A DNA stretch of 64,000 nucleotides. Source: Actinomycetota bacterium. GTDB taxonomy: Bacteria; Actinomycetota; Actinomycetes; Nanopelagicales; Nanopelagicaceae. Shown here piece after piece: positions 53,672 to 64,000 of this stretch (the stretch's first letter is position 1; every line of letters begins with the position of its first letter). Under the pieces are notes generated by a model. It did not search any database and was not told the origin of the DNA. It saw only the letters and a program-made list of their open reading frames with translations. Where the stretch lies: assembly GCA_009698815.1 (NCBI GenBank), contig WLPJ01000001.1, positions 62,001 to 126,000 on the forward strand, given 5' to 3'. A program made the translations under genes and the position numbers.

Positions 53672-55759
53672 ATGCGCCCGATCTCTGACCTGCAACGCAA
53701 AGTTGAACCCTTTCAGGTCATCAGTGACTACGTTCCTGCGGGAGATCAGCCGCAAGCGATCGAAGAAATTGTAAAAAGAATAAATGCGGGCGAACAAGAT
53801 GTCGTTCTATTGGGAGCAACTGGTACCGGAAAGTCGGCAACGACGGCTTGGCTGGTGGAACGGTTGCAACGTCCAACTTTGGTCTTAGCTCCGAATAAGA
53901 CGCTAGCTGCCCAATTAGCCAACGAATTTCGTGAATTGATGCCGAATAACGCGGTCGAGTATTTTGTTTCATATTATGACTATTACCAGCCAGAGGCATA
54001 TGTTCCACAGACCGATACATTTATTGAGAAAGATTCCAGCGTCAACGATGAAGTGGAGCGGTTGCGCCACTCAGCAACAAACTCGCTTCTAACTCGTCGT
54101 GATGTAATTGTGGTTGCAACCGTTTCCTGTATTTATGGTCTCGGAACTCCTCAGGAATATATAGATCGCATGATTCAGCTAAAAGTTGGCGATGAGATCG
54201 AGCGCAACAAATTACTGCGGCGATTCGTAGATGTTCAGTATCAAAGAAACGATATGGCCTTTGAGCGGGGCACATTCCGTGTCCGCGGTGACACCATTGA
54301 AATCATTCCAATGTATGAAGAGTTGGCTATTCGCATTGAGATGTTTGGCGATGAGATTGAGAAAATCATGACCCTGCATCCGCTGACGGGTGAGATCTTG
54401 CGCGATGAGACTGAAATTTATATTTTCCCAGCCACTCACTACGCCGCAGGCCCTGAGACCATCAAGCGTGCGATGAGCGACATTCAAGATGAACTGCAGA
54501 TTCAATTAAATCTCTTTGAAAAACAAGGCAAACTGTTAGAAGCGCAGCGCTTGAAGATGCGTACGACTTTTGATCTAGAGATGATGGAGCAATTGGGATT
54601 CTGTTCTGGAATCGAGAACTACTCCAGACATCTTGATGGTCGTGGACCAGGGTCGCCACCAAACTGCCTGCTTGATTATTTCCCAGAAGATTTCTTACTA
54701 GTAATAGATGAAAGCCATGTAACCGTGCCGCAGATTGGTGCGATGTTTGAAGGCGATGCATCTCGAAAACGAACATTGGTCGAACATGGATTCCGTCTGC
54801 CAAGTGCGATGGATAATCGACCTTTGAAATGGCCAGAATTCCTAGAACGTGTTGGCCAGAAAGTATTCCTCTCTGCAACTCCTGGAAAATATGAGATGGC
54901 TAAGGTCGATGGAGATGTGGTTGAACAGGTTATTCGACCAACAGGTTTAGTTGATCCCGGGATAGTAATTAAACCGATCAAGGGTCAGATTGATGATCTT
55001 CTAAATGAGATTAATATCCGTGCTGCGCGCAATGAGCGTGTTCTCGTCACGACTCTGACAAAGAAGATGTCTGAAGATTTGACTGATTACTTACAAGAAC
55101 GTGGTGTGCGCGTTCGCTATCTTCACTCAGAGGTGGACACGCTGCGTCGCGTTGAACTACTCAGAGAGCTACGCACCGGCGAATACGATGTCTTAATTGG
55201 CATCAACTTACTCCGCGAAGGGCTAGATCTTCCGGAAGTTTCGCTAGTTGCAATCTTGGACGCAGATAAAGAAGGTTTCTTGCGTTCAGCCACATCGCTA
55301 ATTCAAACAATTGGTCGCGCTGCCCGAAATGTGTCTGGTGAAGTTCATATGTATGCAGATAACATTACAAAGTCGATGGCTCAAGCAATTGATGAAACTA
55401 ACCGACGACGTGCCAAGCAAGTTGCCTACAACTTAGAACGTGGCGTAGATCCGCAGCCACTTCGCAAGAAAATTGCCGACATCACCGACACCATCGCTCG
55501 AGAAAGTGATGACACTGATGATTTGCTCGCCAGTGCAAAGTTGAAGAAGGGTGGTAAAGCCACTGTTCCTGACCTTGGTTTCCACAGTAAGTCACTTCTT
55601 TCGCTACCGCGCCAAGAGTTACTTGCCTTGATAGGCTCCCTGACTGAGCAGATGCGTTCTTCAGCGGCCAATCTACAATTTGAACTAGCGGCTCGCTTGC
55701 GTGATGAGATCAGAGAGTTAAAGAAAGAGTTACGCGGAATGGATGAGGCGGGAATTTAA
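53672..55759 (+). CDS. uvrB: UvrABC system protein B
   Basis: [67 protein letters not shown]-terminal UVR motif. Confidence 0.98.
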   Translation: MRPISDLQRKVEPFQVISDYVPAGDQPQAIEEIVKRINAGEQDVVLLGATGTGKSATTAWLVERLQRPTLVLAPNKTLAAQLANEFRELMPNNAVEYFVSYYDYYQPEAYVPQTDTFIEKDSSVNDEVERLRHSATNSLLTRRDVIVVATVSCIYGLGTPQEYIDRMIQLKVGDEIERNKLLRRFVDVQYQRNDMAFERGTFRVRGDTIEIIPMYEELAIRIEMFGDEIEKIMTLHPLTGEILRDETEIYIFPATHYAAGPETIKRAMSDIQDELQIQLNLFEKQGKLLEAQRLKMRTTFDLEMMEQLGFCSGIENYSRHLDGRGPGSPPNCLLDYFPEDFLLVIDESHVTVPQIGAMFEGDASRKRTLVEHGFRLPSAMDNRPLKWPEFLERVGQKVFLSATPGKYEMAKVDGDVVEQVIRPTGLVDPGIVIKPIKGQIDDLLNEINIRAARNERVLVTTLTKKMSEDLTDYLQERGVRVRYLHSEVDTLRRVELLRELRTGEYDVLIGINLLREGLDLPEVSLVAILDADKEGFLRSATSLIQTIGRAARNVSGEVHMYADNITKSMAQAIDETNRRRAKQVAYNLERGVDPQPLRKKIADITDTIARESDDTDDLLASAKLKKGGKATVPDLGFHSKSLLSLPRQELLALIGSLTEQMRSSAANLQFELAARLRDEIRELKKELRGMDEAGI

Positions 55760-58633
55760 TTGAGTATCGATAAGTTAATCGTGCGTGGTGCGCGGGAGCA
55801 TAACCTGCGCGATGTTTCAATCGAACTCCCTCGCGAAGCGCTGATTGTTTTTACTGGTCTCTCCGGATCAGGAAAATCATCACTTGCCTTCGATACGATT
55901 TTTGCCGAAGGTCAACGTCGTTACGTTGAATCACTTTCTGCCTATGCTCGCCAATTCTTAGGCCAGATGGATAAGCCAGATGTGGATTTCATCGAAGGTT
56001 TGTCGCCGGCAGTTTCTATCGATCAGAAATCTACAAACCGTAACCCGCGTTCCACCGTTGGAACAATCACCGAGGTTTATGACTATCTGCGACTACTTTT
56101 TGCGCGTGCGGGACGTCCCCACTGTCCTAAATGTAGTAAAGCGGTCTCAAGACAGAGTCCACAGCAAATCGTTGACCAGATTCTCACTATGCCGGCTGCT
56201 ACAAAATTCCAGGTATTGGCTCCAGTAATTCGAGAACGAAAAGGTGAGTTCGTAGATCTATTTGCTGAATTAGTAACTCAAGGATATTCACGAGCTCGTG
56301 TGGATGGCGAGACTATTTCACTTTCTGAACCACCAAAACTTAAGAAGCAAGAGAAGCACACCATCGAAGTTGTCGTCGATCGCTTGACCGCGAAGGCAGA
56401 ATCAAAGTCGCGATTGACCGATTCAATTGAAACTGCGCTACGCCTAGCCAGCGGCATCGTACTTTTAGATTTTGTAGATGCAAAAGGGACAGAGAAAGAG
56501 CGAACCTACAGCGAACATTTAGCCTGCCATGACTGCAACTTATCTTTTGAAGAGTTAGAACCGCGTTCGTTCTCATTTAACTCACCCTTCGGTGCATGTC
56601 CTGAATGTTCAGGAATCGGCACGAAGTTAGAAGTTGATGAGGAATTGGTAATTCCAGATGACTCAATCTCCATTAACGAGGGGGCAATCGCTCCGTGGTC
56701 GAGTGGGCACACCTCTGAATATTTCATGCGCTTGCTTGAGGCGTTAGCGGAAGAAGTAAAATTTTCACTCGATAACCCTTGGAAGAAGCTCTCTGTAAAG
56801 GCGAAGGAAGCGATCCTCAATGGCTTTGAATACGAAGTTCATGTTAAGTACAAGAACCGCTATGGCCGCGTCCGAAACTACTCATCAGGATTTGAAGGAG
56901 TTATCCCTTTCATTCATCGCAAGCATGATGAGACTGAAAGTGATTACTCTCGTGAAAAGTACGAGTCTTACATGCGCCAAATCCCTTGCAATGTCTGCAG
57001 CGGTGCGCGCCTGAAGCCAGAAGTTTTGGCTGTCACAGTGGGGGATAAGAACATCTCTGAAATATGCGAGCTCTCAATTTCAGAATGTGCAGATTTTCTA
57101 AAATCGATCTCTCTGAACGCGCGCGAGGCGCAGATCGCTGAACGCGTGATGAAGGAAGTCAACGCTCGCTTGGGATTTTTGCTCGATGTCGGTTTGGATT
57201 ACTTATCACTCGCCCGTCCTGCGGCAACGCTATCTGGTGGCGAAGCGCAACGAATTCGGCTAGCAACACAGATCGGCTCAGGCTTAGTTGGAGTCCTCTA
57301 TGTGTTGGATGAGCCGAGTATTGGCCTTCATCAACGTGATAACAGACGTTTGATCGAAACGCTGACGCGTCTGCGCGATCTTGGAAATACTTTGATCGTT
57401 GTCGAACACGATGAAGAGACGATACGTACCGCTGATTGGATTGTAGATATTGGTCCTGGTGCGGGCGAACATGGTGGCAAGATTGTAGTTTCGGGTTCAT
57501 ATCAAGATTTGATTGATTCCAAAGAGTCAATTACTGGCGCTTACTTGTCGGGCAGGAAATCAATTGCGATTCCTGAAAGTCGTCGCCCAATTGATCCAAA
57601 ACGTAAATTGGTTATAAAGGGTGCGAAAGAGAATAATCTAAAAGATGTTGAAGTTGATATCCCACTTGGTGTATTTGTATCGGTGACCGGGGTTAGCGGC
57701 TCTGGTAAATCAACCTTGATTAATGACATTCTTTACACAACTCTTGCAAATAAGTTAAACGGTGCACGCCTTGTCCCCGGACGTCACCGCACCGTTACAG
57801 GCGTTGATCAATTGGATAAAGTCGTTCACGTAGATCAATCTCCAATCGGTCGTACGCCGCGCTCCAACCCAGCTACCTATACAGGGGTATTCGATAAGGT
57901 TCGCGCGCTATTTGCCGAGACAACTGAAGCAAAGGTGCGGGGATACCAACAGGGTCGATTCTCATTTAACGTAAAGGGCGGGCGCTGCGAGAATTGTTCT
58001 GGCGACGGAACAATTACTATCGAGATGAACTTCTTGCCGGATGTTTATGTTCCTTGTGAAGTCTGCCATGGTGCACGTTACAACCGTGAAACTTTAGAGG
58101 TTCACTACAAAGGCAAGACAATTGCCGAAGTTTTGAATATGCCAATCGAGATTGCACACACCTTCTTCGAATCTGTACCGACTATTGCTCGATATTTAAA
58201 GACGCTATGCGATGTCGGCCTTGGATATGTCCGCTTAGGTCAATCTGCTCCAACTCTTTCAGGGGGAGAAGCCCAGCGTGTGAAATTAGCGACCGAACTG
58301 CAACGCCGCTCCACTGGTCGCACAATCTATGTATTGGATGAACCAACCACGGGTCTGCACTTTGAAGATGTCAGCAAGTTGCTCGGTGTCTTAAGTCGCT
58401 TGGTCGATTCGGGTAATACTGTGGTCGTGATCGAGCATAACCTTGATGTAATCAAATCATCTGACTGGGTTATTGATATGGGACCAGAAGGCGGTTTCCG
58501 CGGTGGTTACGTTGTTGCCGAAGGAACTCCCGAAGATGTCGCGAAGGTAAAGTCCAGTTACACTGGACATTTCCTAGCCGAAATCCTGGCTAGCAATCGT
58601 GCCCCAGTTAAGAAAAAAGCTGCTGCAAAGTAA
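55760..58633 (+). CDS. uvrA: UvrABC system protein A (TTG start)
   Basis: [36 protein letters not shown], zinc finger CHDC...[17 protein letters not shown]. Confidence 0.98.
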   Translation: MSIDKLIVRGAREHNLRDVSIELPREALIVFTGLSGSGKSSLAFDTIFAEGQRRYVESLSAYARQFLGQMDKPDVDFIEGLSPAVSIDQKSTNRNPRSTVGTITEVYDYLRLLFARAGRPHCPKCSKAVSRQSPQQIVDQILTMPAATKFQVLAPVIRERKGEFVDLFAELVTQGYSRARVDGETISLSEPPKLKKQEKHTIEVVVDRLTAKAESKSRLTDSIETALRLASGIVLLDFVDAKGTEKERTYSEHLACHDCNLSFEELEPRSFSFNSPFGACPECSGIGTKLEVDEELVIPDDSISINEGAIAPWSSGHTSEYFMRLLEALAEEVKFSLDNPWKKLSVKAKEAILNGFEYEVHVKYKNRYGRVRNYSSGFEGVIPFIHRKHDETESDYSREKYESYMRQIPCNVCSGARLKPEVLAVTVGDKNISEICELSISECADFLKSISLNAREAQIAERVMKEVNARLGFLLDVGLDYLSLARPAATLSGGEAQRIRLATQIGSGLVGVLYVLDEPSIGLHQRDNRRLIETLTRLRDLGNTLIVVEHDEETIRTADWIVDIGPGAGEHGGKIVVSGSYQDLIDSKESITGAYLSGRKSIAIPESRRPIDPKRKLVIKGAKENNLKDVEVDIPLGVFVSVTGVSGSGKSTLINDILYTTLANKLNGARLVPGRHRTVTGVDQLDKVVHVDQSPIGRTPRSNPATYTGVFDKVRALFAETTEAKVRGYQQGRFSFNVKGGRCENCSGDGTITIEMNFLPDVYVPCEVCHGARYNRETLEVHYKGKTIAEVLNMPIEIAHTFFESVPTIARYLKTLCDVGLGYVRLGQSAPTLSGGEAQRVKLATELQRRSTGRTIYVLDEPTTGLHFEDVSKLLGVLSRLVDSGNTVVVIEHNLDVIKSSDWVIDMGPEGGFRGGYVVAEGTPEDVAKVKSSYTGHFLAEILASNRAPVKKKAAAK

Positions 58634-60550
58634 ATGGCCGATCCAGCGAGTTATCGCCCAAAGGAGATACCTGAACTGCCGGGCGTTTATCGTTTCTATA
58701 ACGAAAAAGATAAAGTTATTTACGTTGGTAAGGCAAAGAATTTAAAGAATCGACTGACTACTTACTTTGGATCAAATCTGGCTCGTAAAACCCAGCGCAT
58801 GGTTAATGAGGCGGTGCGAGTCGATTGGACCATTGTTGGTACAGAGCTCGAAGCGCTGGCGCTGGAATTCTCCTGGATCAAGCAATATCAACCAACCTAT
58901 AACGTGCAGTTTAAAGACGATAAGTCCTACCCATATTTAGCTATTTCGATGCAAGATGAATTTCCACGAATATTTATAACTCGCAAAGAGAAGCGGCCCG
59001 GTCTTAAATACTTTGGGCCATATACAAGCGCTTGGGCGCTGCGTAATACCTATGAAGTTTTGTTAAAAGTCTTTCCAGTTCGCTCATGTAGTGAAGGAAA
59101 TTTTCAGCGAGCCAAACGCACTAAGCGGCAATGCTTGCTTGGGGATATCGGCAAGTGCGCAGCCCCTTGCGTTGGTTGGGTGACACCCGAAGCGCATCGC
59201 GAGATCGCAGTTAAGTTAGATGCCTTCATGGAAGCAGGCATGGAAGATATTTTGCCTAAGTTACGTGCTGAAATGGATGCAGCATCTGATCGCGAAGAAT
59301 ATGAAAGAGCAGCGCGAATCCGTGATCAAATCGAATCATTTGAAAAAGCACAGAGATCGACCCAGGGCAACCTCTCGGATGATTTAGATGGAGATTTCAT
59401 ATCAATCCACGAAGAAGGCTTGCATGCGGCTGGTTCTATTTTTATGGTTCGTCGCGGCTCGATCAAAGGTTCGCGTTCCTGGATAGTTGATCAAGAGCGC
59501 GCCTTAGAAGGCGATGACCGAGTTGCTTCACTCTTCTTTTCGATTTACAACGACGCAGCCCCTGGCGATATCCCTAATGAGGTCTTTTTAAATCGTGAAC
59601 CCGCAGATCAGGGAGCACTTGAAGCGTGGCTTACTCAACTCAGAGGCGCCCGAGTTTCGATTAAGGTGCCACAACGCGGTGAGAAAGTAGAACTGCTGCA
59701 GACAGTAGACCGCAATGCGCATTACGCACTTATCCAATTCCTTAGTAAGCGGGCAACTGATGCCGCAGTAAGTGGCAAAGCGTTGCTTGAGATCGAAGAA
59801 CAACTGGGGCTAAAGCGCACCCCACTTCGTATCGAATGCTTCGATATTTCAAATATTTCTGGTACCTCAGTTGTCGCATCTATGGTGGTCTTCGAAGATG
59901 GACTAGCCAAAAAGAGCGAATATCGTCGATTTATAATCGATACGACTGAGGCAAACGATGATACGCGCGCCATGCACCAAGTAATCACTCGCCGCATGAA
60001 ACGACTACTCAATGATCGCGCCGTTGACGAGAGCGATGTTGCTGCTATAGGTGGCAAACTAAGTAAGTTTTCCTATCCACCACAACTTATCGTCGTTGAT
60101 GGTGGTTCACCTCAAGTCGCAGCAGCACAACGCGCGTTAAATGAATTAGGTATCACTGATATCGCTTTGTGCGGTTTGGCTAAGCGCTTGGAGGAAGTCT
60201 GGCGACCAGGAGAAAGTGATCCGCTAATCCTGCCGCGCACCAGCGAAGGTATGTACTTGTTGCAAAGAATTCGTGATGAAGCGCACCGATTTGCAATTAC
60301 TTTCCATCGATCCCGCCGTTCAAAAGTTATGCTCGAATCAGTTTTAGATGAGATACCGCAGATGGGCCAGGCGCGCAGAGCGGCGTTATTAGGAAGATTT
60401 GGTTCTGTTGCAGCTCTTCGCAAAGCGACTTTGGCTGATCTGGCCATGACTCCAGGCATCGGTGAGAAGATCGCCGAAATTATCTTCACCCATTTGCAGC
60501 GCGAACCAAGCGTGGGCGCAGTGGATATGCAAACAGGTGAAATTCTATGA
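58634..60550 (+). CDS. uvrC: UvrABC system protein C
   Basis: GIY-YIG domain ELPGVYRFYNEKDKVIYVGKAKNLKNRLTTYF; UVR motif; RNase H-like ECFDISNISGTSVVASMVVFEDG; HhH. Confidence 0.97.
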   Translation: MADPASYRPKEIPELPGVYRFYNEKDKVIYVGKAKNLKNRLTTYFGSNLARKTQRMVNEAVRVDWTIVGTELEALALEFSWIKQYQPTYNVQFKDDKSYPYLAISMQDEFPRIFITRKEKRPGLKYFGPYTSAWALRNTYEVLLKVFPVRSCSEGNFQRAKRTKRQCLLGDIGKCAAPCVGWVTPEAHREIAVKLDAFMEAGMEDILPKLRAEMDAASDREEYERAARIRDQIESFEKAQRSTQGNLSDDLDGDFISIHEEGLHAAGSIFMVRRGSIKGSRSWIVDQERALEGDDRVASLFFSIYNDAAPGDIPNEVFLNREPADQGALEAWLTQLRGARVSIKVPQRGEKVELLQTVDRNAHYALIQFLSKRATDAAVSGKALLEIEEQLGLKRTPLRIECFDISNISGTSVVASMVVFEDGLAKKSEYRRFIIDTTEANDDTRAMHQVITRRMKRLLNDRAVDESDVAAIGGKLSKFSYPPQLIVVDGGSPQVAAAQRALNELGITDIALCGLAKRLEEVWRPGESDPLILPRTSEGMYLLQRIRDEAHRFAITFHRSRRSKVMLESVLDEIPQMGQARRAALLGRFGSVAALRKATLADLAMTPGIGEKIAEIIFTHLQREPSVGAVDMQTGEIL

Positions 60551-60590
60551 AGTGCTCGCAGATCCTTGACAGTGCAGGCAGAATATAGCC

Positions 60591-61460
60591 ATGGCCGCTA
60601 AAGAGTTATTAATTGTCACCGGTATGTCAGGTGCGGGGCGCTCAACTGTGGCACATGCCCTAGAAGATTTAGGTTGGTATGTAGTCGATAACCTGCCACC
60701 AGCTTTACTGCCAGAACTCGCCGTCCAGACCAGTGGATCAGAAATTGCATCTTTGGCGGTAGTTGTCGACGTTCGAGGCGGCAAATTCTTTGATGCCTTA
60801 AATAATTCATTGCAGACTCTGAAGAGTAAAGATGTGGCATTTCGACTCTTTTTTCTTGATGCGACCGATCAATCGCTAGTCCAAAGATTTGAATCAACTC
60901 GAAGACCACACCCCTTACAAGGTAAGGATCGAATTGTCGATGGTATTGAGCGGGAACGTGCCAAACTTGAAGAACTACGATCACAGGCAGATGTGGTTAT
61001 CGACACCTCAAACTTAAATGTTCATCAGCTCGAGAAACGGGTCGGTGAGATTTTCTCTGCCGGAATGTTGGATGCAATCCGAATCAATGTTCTCTCCTTC
61101 GGTTATAAATATGGCATCCCAGTAGATGCCGACCTCGTATTGGATTGTCGATTCATCCCAAACCCACACTGGATACCCGAACTTCGTCCGCTAACTGGGT
61201 TGACTAAGGAAGTCTCGTCAAAAGTATTGGCTAGCGAAGGTGTCACTGAGTTTGTTGATAGTTACGTATCAGTTATTCGCCAGATGATGCCGGGTTATTT
61301 ACGTGAGGGAAAGAAATATGTAACTATTGCGATTGGCTGCACCGGCGGTAAGCACCGTAGCGTTGCAATCGCACAAGAGATTGCTCGACAACTCTCCGAA
61401 AATAGATCAGTGATAGAGATTTCAGCACATGCCACACATCGTGATGTAGGTCGTGAATGA
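60591..61460 (+). CDS. rapZ: RapZ/YvcJ-family nucleotide-binding protein
   Basis: IVTGMSGAGRSTVAHALEDLGWYVVDNLPPALLPEL; FGYKYGIPVDADLVLDCRFIPNPHW; IGCTGGKHRSVAIAQEIA. Confidence 0.95.
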   Translation: MAAKELLIVTGMSGAGRSTVAHALEDLGWYVVDNLPPALLPELAVQTSGSEIASLAVVVDVRGGKFFDALNNSLQTLKSKDVAFRLFFLDATDQSLVQRFESTRRPHPLQGKDRIVDGIERERAKLEELRSQADVVIDTSNLNVHQLEKRVGEIFSAGMLDAIRINVLSFGYKYGIPVDADLVLDCRFIPNPHWIPELRPLTGLTKEVSSKVLASEGVTEFVDSYVSVIRQMMPGYLREGKKYVTIAIGCTGGKHRSVAIAQEIARQLSENRSVIEISAHATHRDVGRE

Positions 61461-61579
61461 GTGGACGCAATCCGCGAGTATTCACCGATTTACGCGATAA
61501 TGGTGCGCTAATTCGCCACGATTGGCGAAAATTGACCTCACTTTTGACACACATGGCCAGAGAAATGCTGGTTGGATAA
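61457..61579 (+). pseudogene. 40 aa ORF in the canonical yvcK position; candidate internally deleted yvcK remnant
   Basis: My translation: [44 protein letters not shown] overlap with rapZ stop; followed immediately by whiA; not in supplied ORF list. Confidence 0.55.
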
Positions 61580-61583
61580 CCCC

Positions 61584-62561
61584 ATGGCAATGACAGCGGC
61601 GGTAAAAGATGAGCTAAGCCGACTATCAGTAACCAAGCCCTGCTGCCGTAAAGCCGAGGTTTCATCCCTGCTTCGCTTTGCTGGCGGCCTGCATATTGCG
61701 GCTGGAAAAGTTGTAATCGAAGTTGAATTAGATACTTCACAGAGCGCGCGCCGATTGAAAAAAGATATTGCAGATATTTATGGCCACGATAGCGATCTTG
61801 CGGTTCTCTCATCAAGTGGATTGCGCAAAGGAAGTCGCTATGTTGTGCGAGTTATTGAAGCGGGCGACGCCCTGGCGCGACAGACAGGTTTAATTGACAG
61901 CAATGGTCGACCAGTTCGTGGACTGCCTCCACAAGTAGTGGCCGCGAATATTTGCGATGCTGAAGCCGCTTGGCGGGGCGCCTTCGTTGCCCATGGATCT
62001 TTAACGGAGCCAGGTCGCTCTTCTTCACTTGAAATAACTTGTCCCGGACCCGAAGCAGCGCTTGCGCTAGTTGGTGCGGCGCGACGTTTAGGAATCACCG
62101 CTAAAGCGCGCGAAGTTCGTGGCGTCGATCGTGTGGTCATTCGCGACGGTGATGCAATCGGAGTTTTATTAACTCGCTTAGGCGCGCATGAATGCGTTTT
62201 GGCTTGGGAAGAAAGACGTATGCGACGCGAAGTCCGTGCGACAGCAAATCGTTTAGCAAATTTTGATGATGCAAATTTACGTCGTTCAGCGCGCGCCGCA
62301 GTTGCTGCCGCCGCTCGCGTACAACGCGCGATGGAAATATTGGGACCACAGATTCCAGATCATTTAAAAGAAGCTGGCGAACTACGTATCAGCCATGGGC
62401 AAGCGAGCCTAGAAGAGTTAGGTTCCTTGGCATCGCCTCCAATGACTAAAGATGCAATTGCAGGGCGTATTCGTCGACTCCTTGCGATGGCTGATAAGCG
62501 CGCCGGCGAACTTGGAATCCCAGATACTGAAGCAGGCCTCTCGCCAGACTTACTGAATTGA
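61584..62561 (+). CDS. whiA: sporulation/cell-division transcription regulator WhiA (start 61584 preferred over TTG 61572)
   Basis: [39 protein letters not shown]-terminal [29 protein letters not shown]. Confidence 0.95.
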   Translation: MAMTAAVKDELSRLSVTKPCCRKAEVSSLLRFAGGLHIAAGKVVIEVELDTSQSARRLKKDIADIYGHDSDLAVLSSSGLRKGSRYVVRVIEAGDALARQTGLIDSNGRPVRGLPPQVVAANICDAEAAWRGAFVAHGSLTEPGRSSSLEITCPGPEAALALVGAARRLGITAKAREVRGVDRVVIRDGDAIGVLLTRLGAHECVLAWEERRMRREVRATANRLANFDDANLRRSARAAVAAAARVQRAMEILGPQIPDHLKEAGELRISHGQASLEELGSLASPPMTKDAIAGRIRRLLAMADKRAGELGIPDTEAGLSPDLLN

Positions 62562-62657
62562 GCTGTTCACTTAGATTTACGCATAAGTAACCAGCGCCGG
62601 CTGGTAAGGTTAGCCACGACCCCAATGATGTGGCACTTTTAAAGCCCCATACCCTAA

Positions 62658-63725
<1,068 letters not shown>

Positions 63726-63730
63726 TCTAA

Positions 63731-64000
63731 ATGTCTAACTCTGCAACAAGTGCGCTGCAAAATTTTGATGTAGCCGGCAAGCGAGTATTTCTTCGCTGTG
63801 ATTTAAATGTGCCATTGAAAGATGGTGCAATCACAGATGACGGACGCATCCGCGCCTCGCTGCCGACTATCAAAACTCTCCTTGCAAATGGAGCCAGCAT
63901 TGTTATTGCCGCACACCTGGGCCGACCAAAAGGTGAAGCTAAACCAGAGCTCTCACTCGCCCCAGTTGCACTGCGTTTGTCAGAACTTCTCGGAACAGAA
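63731..64000 (+). CDS. pgk: phosphoglycerate kinase, N-terminal part (runs off window)
   Basis: Manual translation [90 protein letters not shown]. Confidence 0.96.
   Translation, partial: MSNSATSALQNFDVAGKRVFLRCDLNVPLKDGAITDDGRIRASLPTIKTLLANGASIVIAAHLGRPKGEAKPELSLAPVALRLSELLGTE

Noticed and set aside
54462-54878. Antisense ORFs opposite uvrB (138 aa and others)
   Set aside because: uvrB is unambiguous on the plus strand; antisense ORFs are by-products.
60566-60571. TTGACA before rapZ as a -35 box
   Set aside because: Only 7 nt from the candidate -10 CAGAAT and too close to the ATG for another; probably coincidental.

Overview
The window is a contiguous, tightly packed housekeeping segment from an actinobacterium. 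Protein content, gene order and very short spacers resemble streamlined freshwater Actinobacteria (Nanopelagicales/acI-like); this taxonomic guess is inference. Order: murE(3' end)-murF-mraY-murD-ftsW-murG-murC-ftsQ-ftsZ-pgeF-yggS-sepF-yggT; ileS (minus); TraR/DksA-type protein with PAKK tail-lspA-rluD-dnaE; hisDCBHAFI joined to trpE-(57 aa ORF)-trpCBA; MauE/DoxX-DsbA-lgt-VIT1; gltB-gltD; pyk; an atypical tRNA; ANTAR response regulator; branched-chain amino-acid-type ABC transporter; PaaI thioesterase (minus); polA; MFS (minus); rpsA-coaE-uvrB-uvrA-uvrC-rapZ-(40 aa ORF)-whiA-gap-pgk(5' end). I saw no mobile elements, CRISPR arrays or defence islands. The points most worth checking are: (i) a 40 aa ORF exactly where yvcK normally lies, looking like a start+end remnant of yvcK; (ii) a 73-nt tRNA with a CAA (Leu) anticodon but a short variable loop, ending one base before the ANTAR regulator start codon; (iii) a recurrent -10-like hexamer placed six bases before ATG at many SD-less genes, suggesting leaderless promoters; (iv) mutually exclusive hairpins in the rpsA leader; (v) a 57 aa membrane ORF between trpE and trpC.
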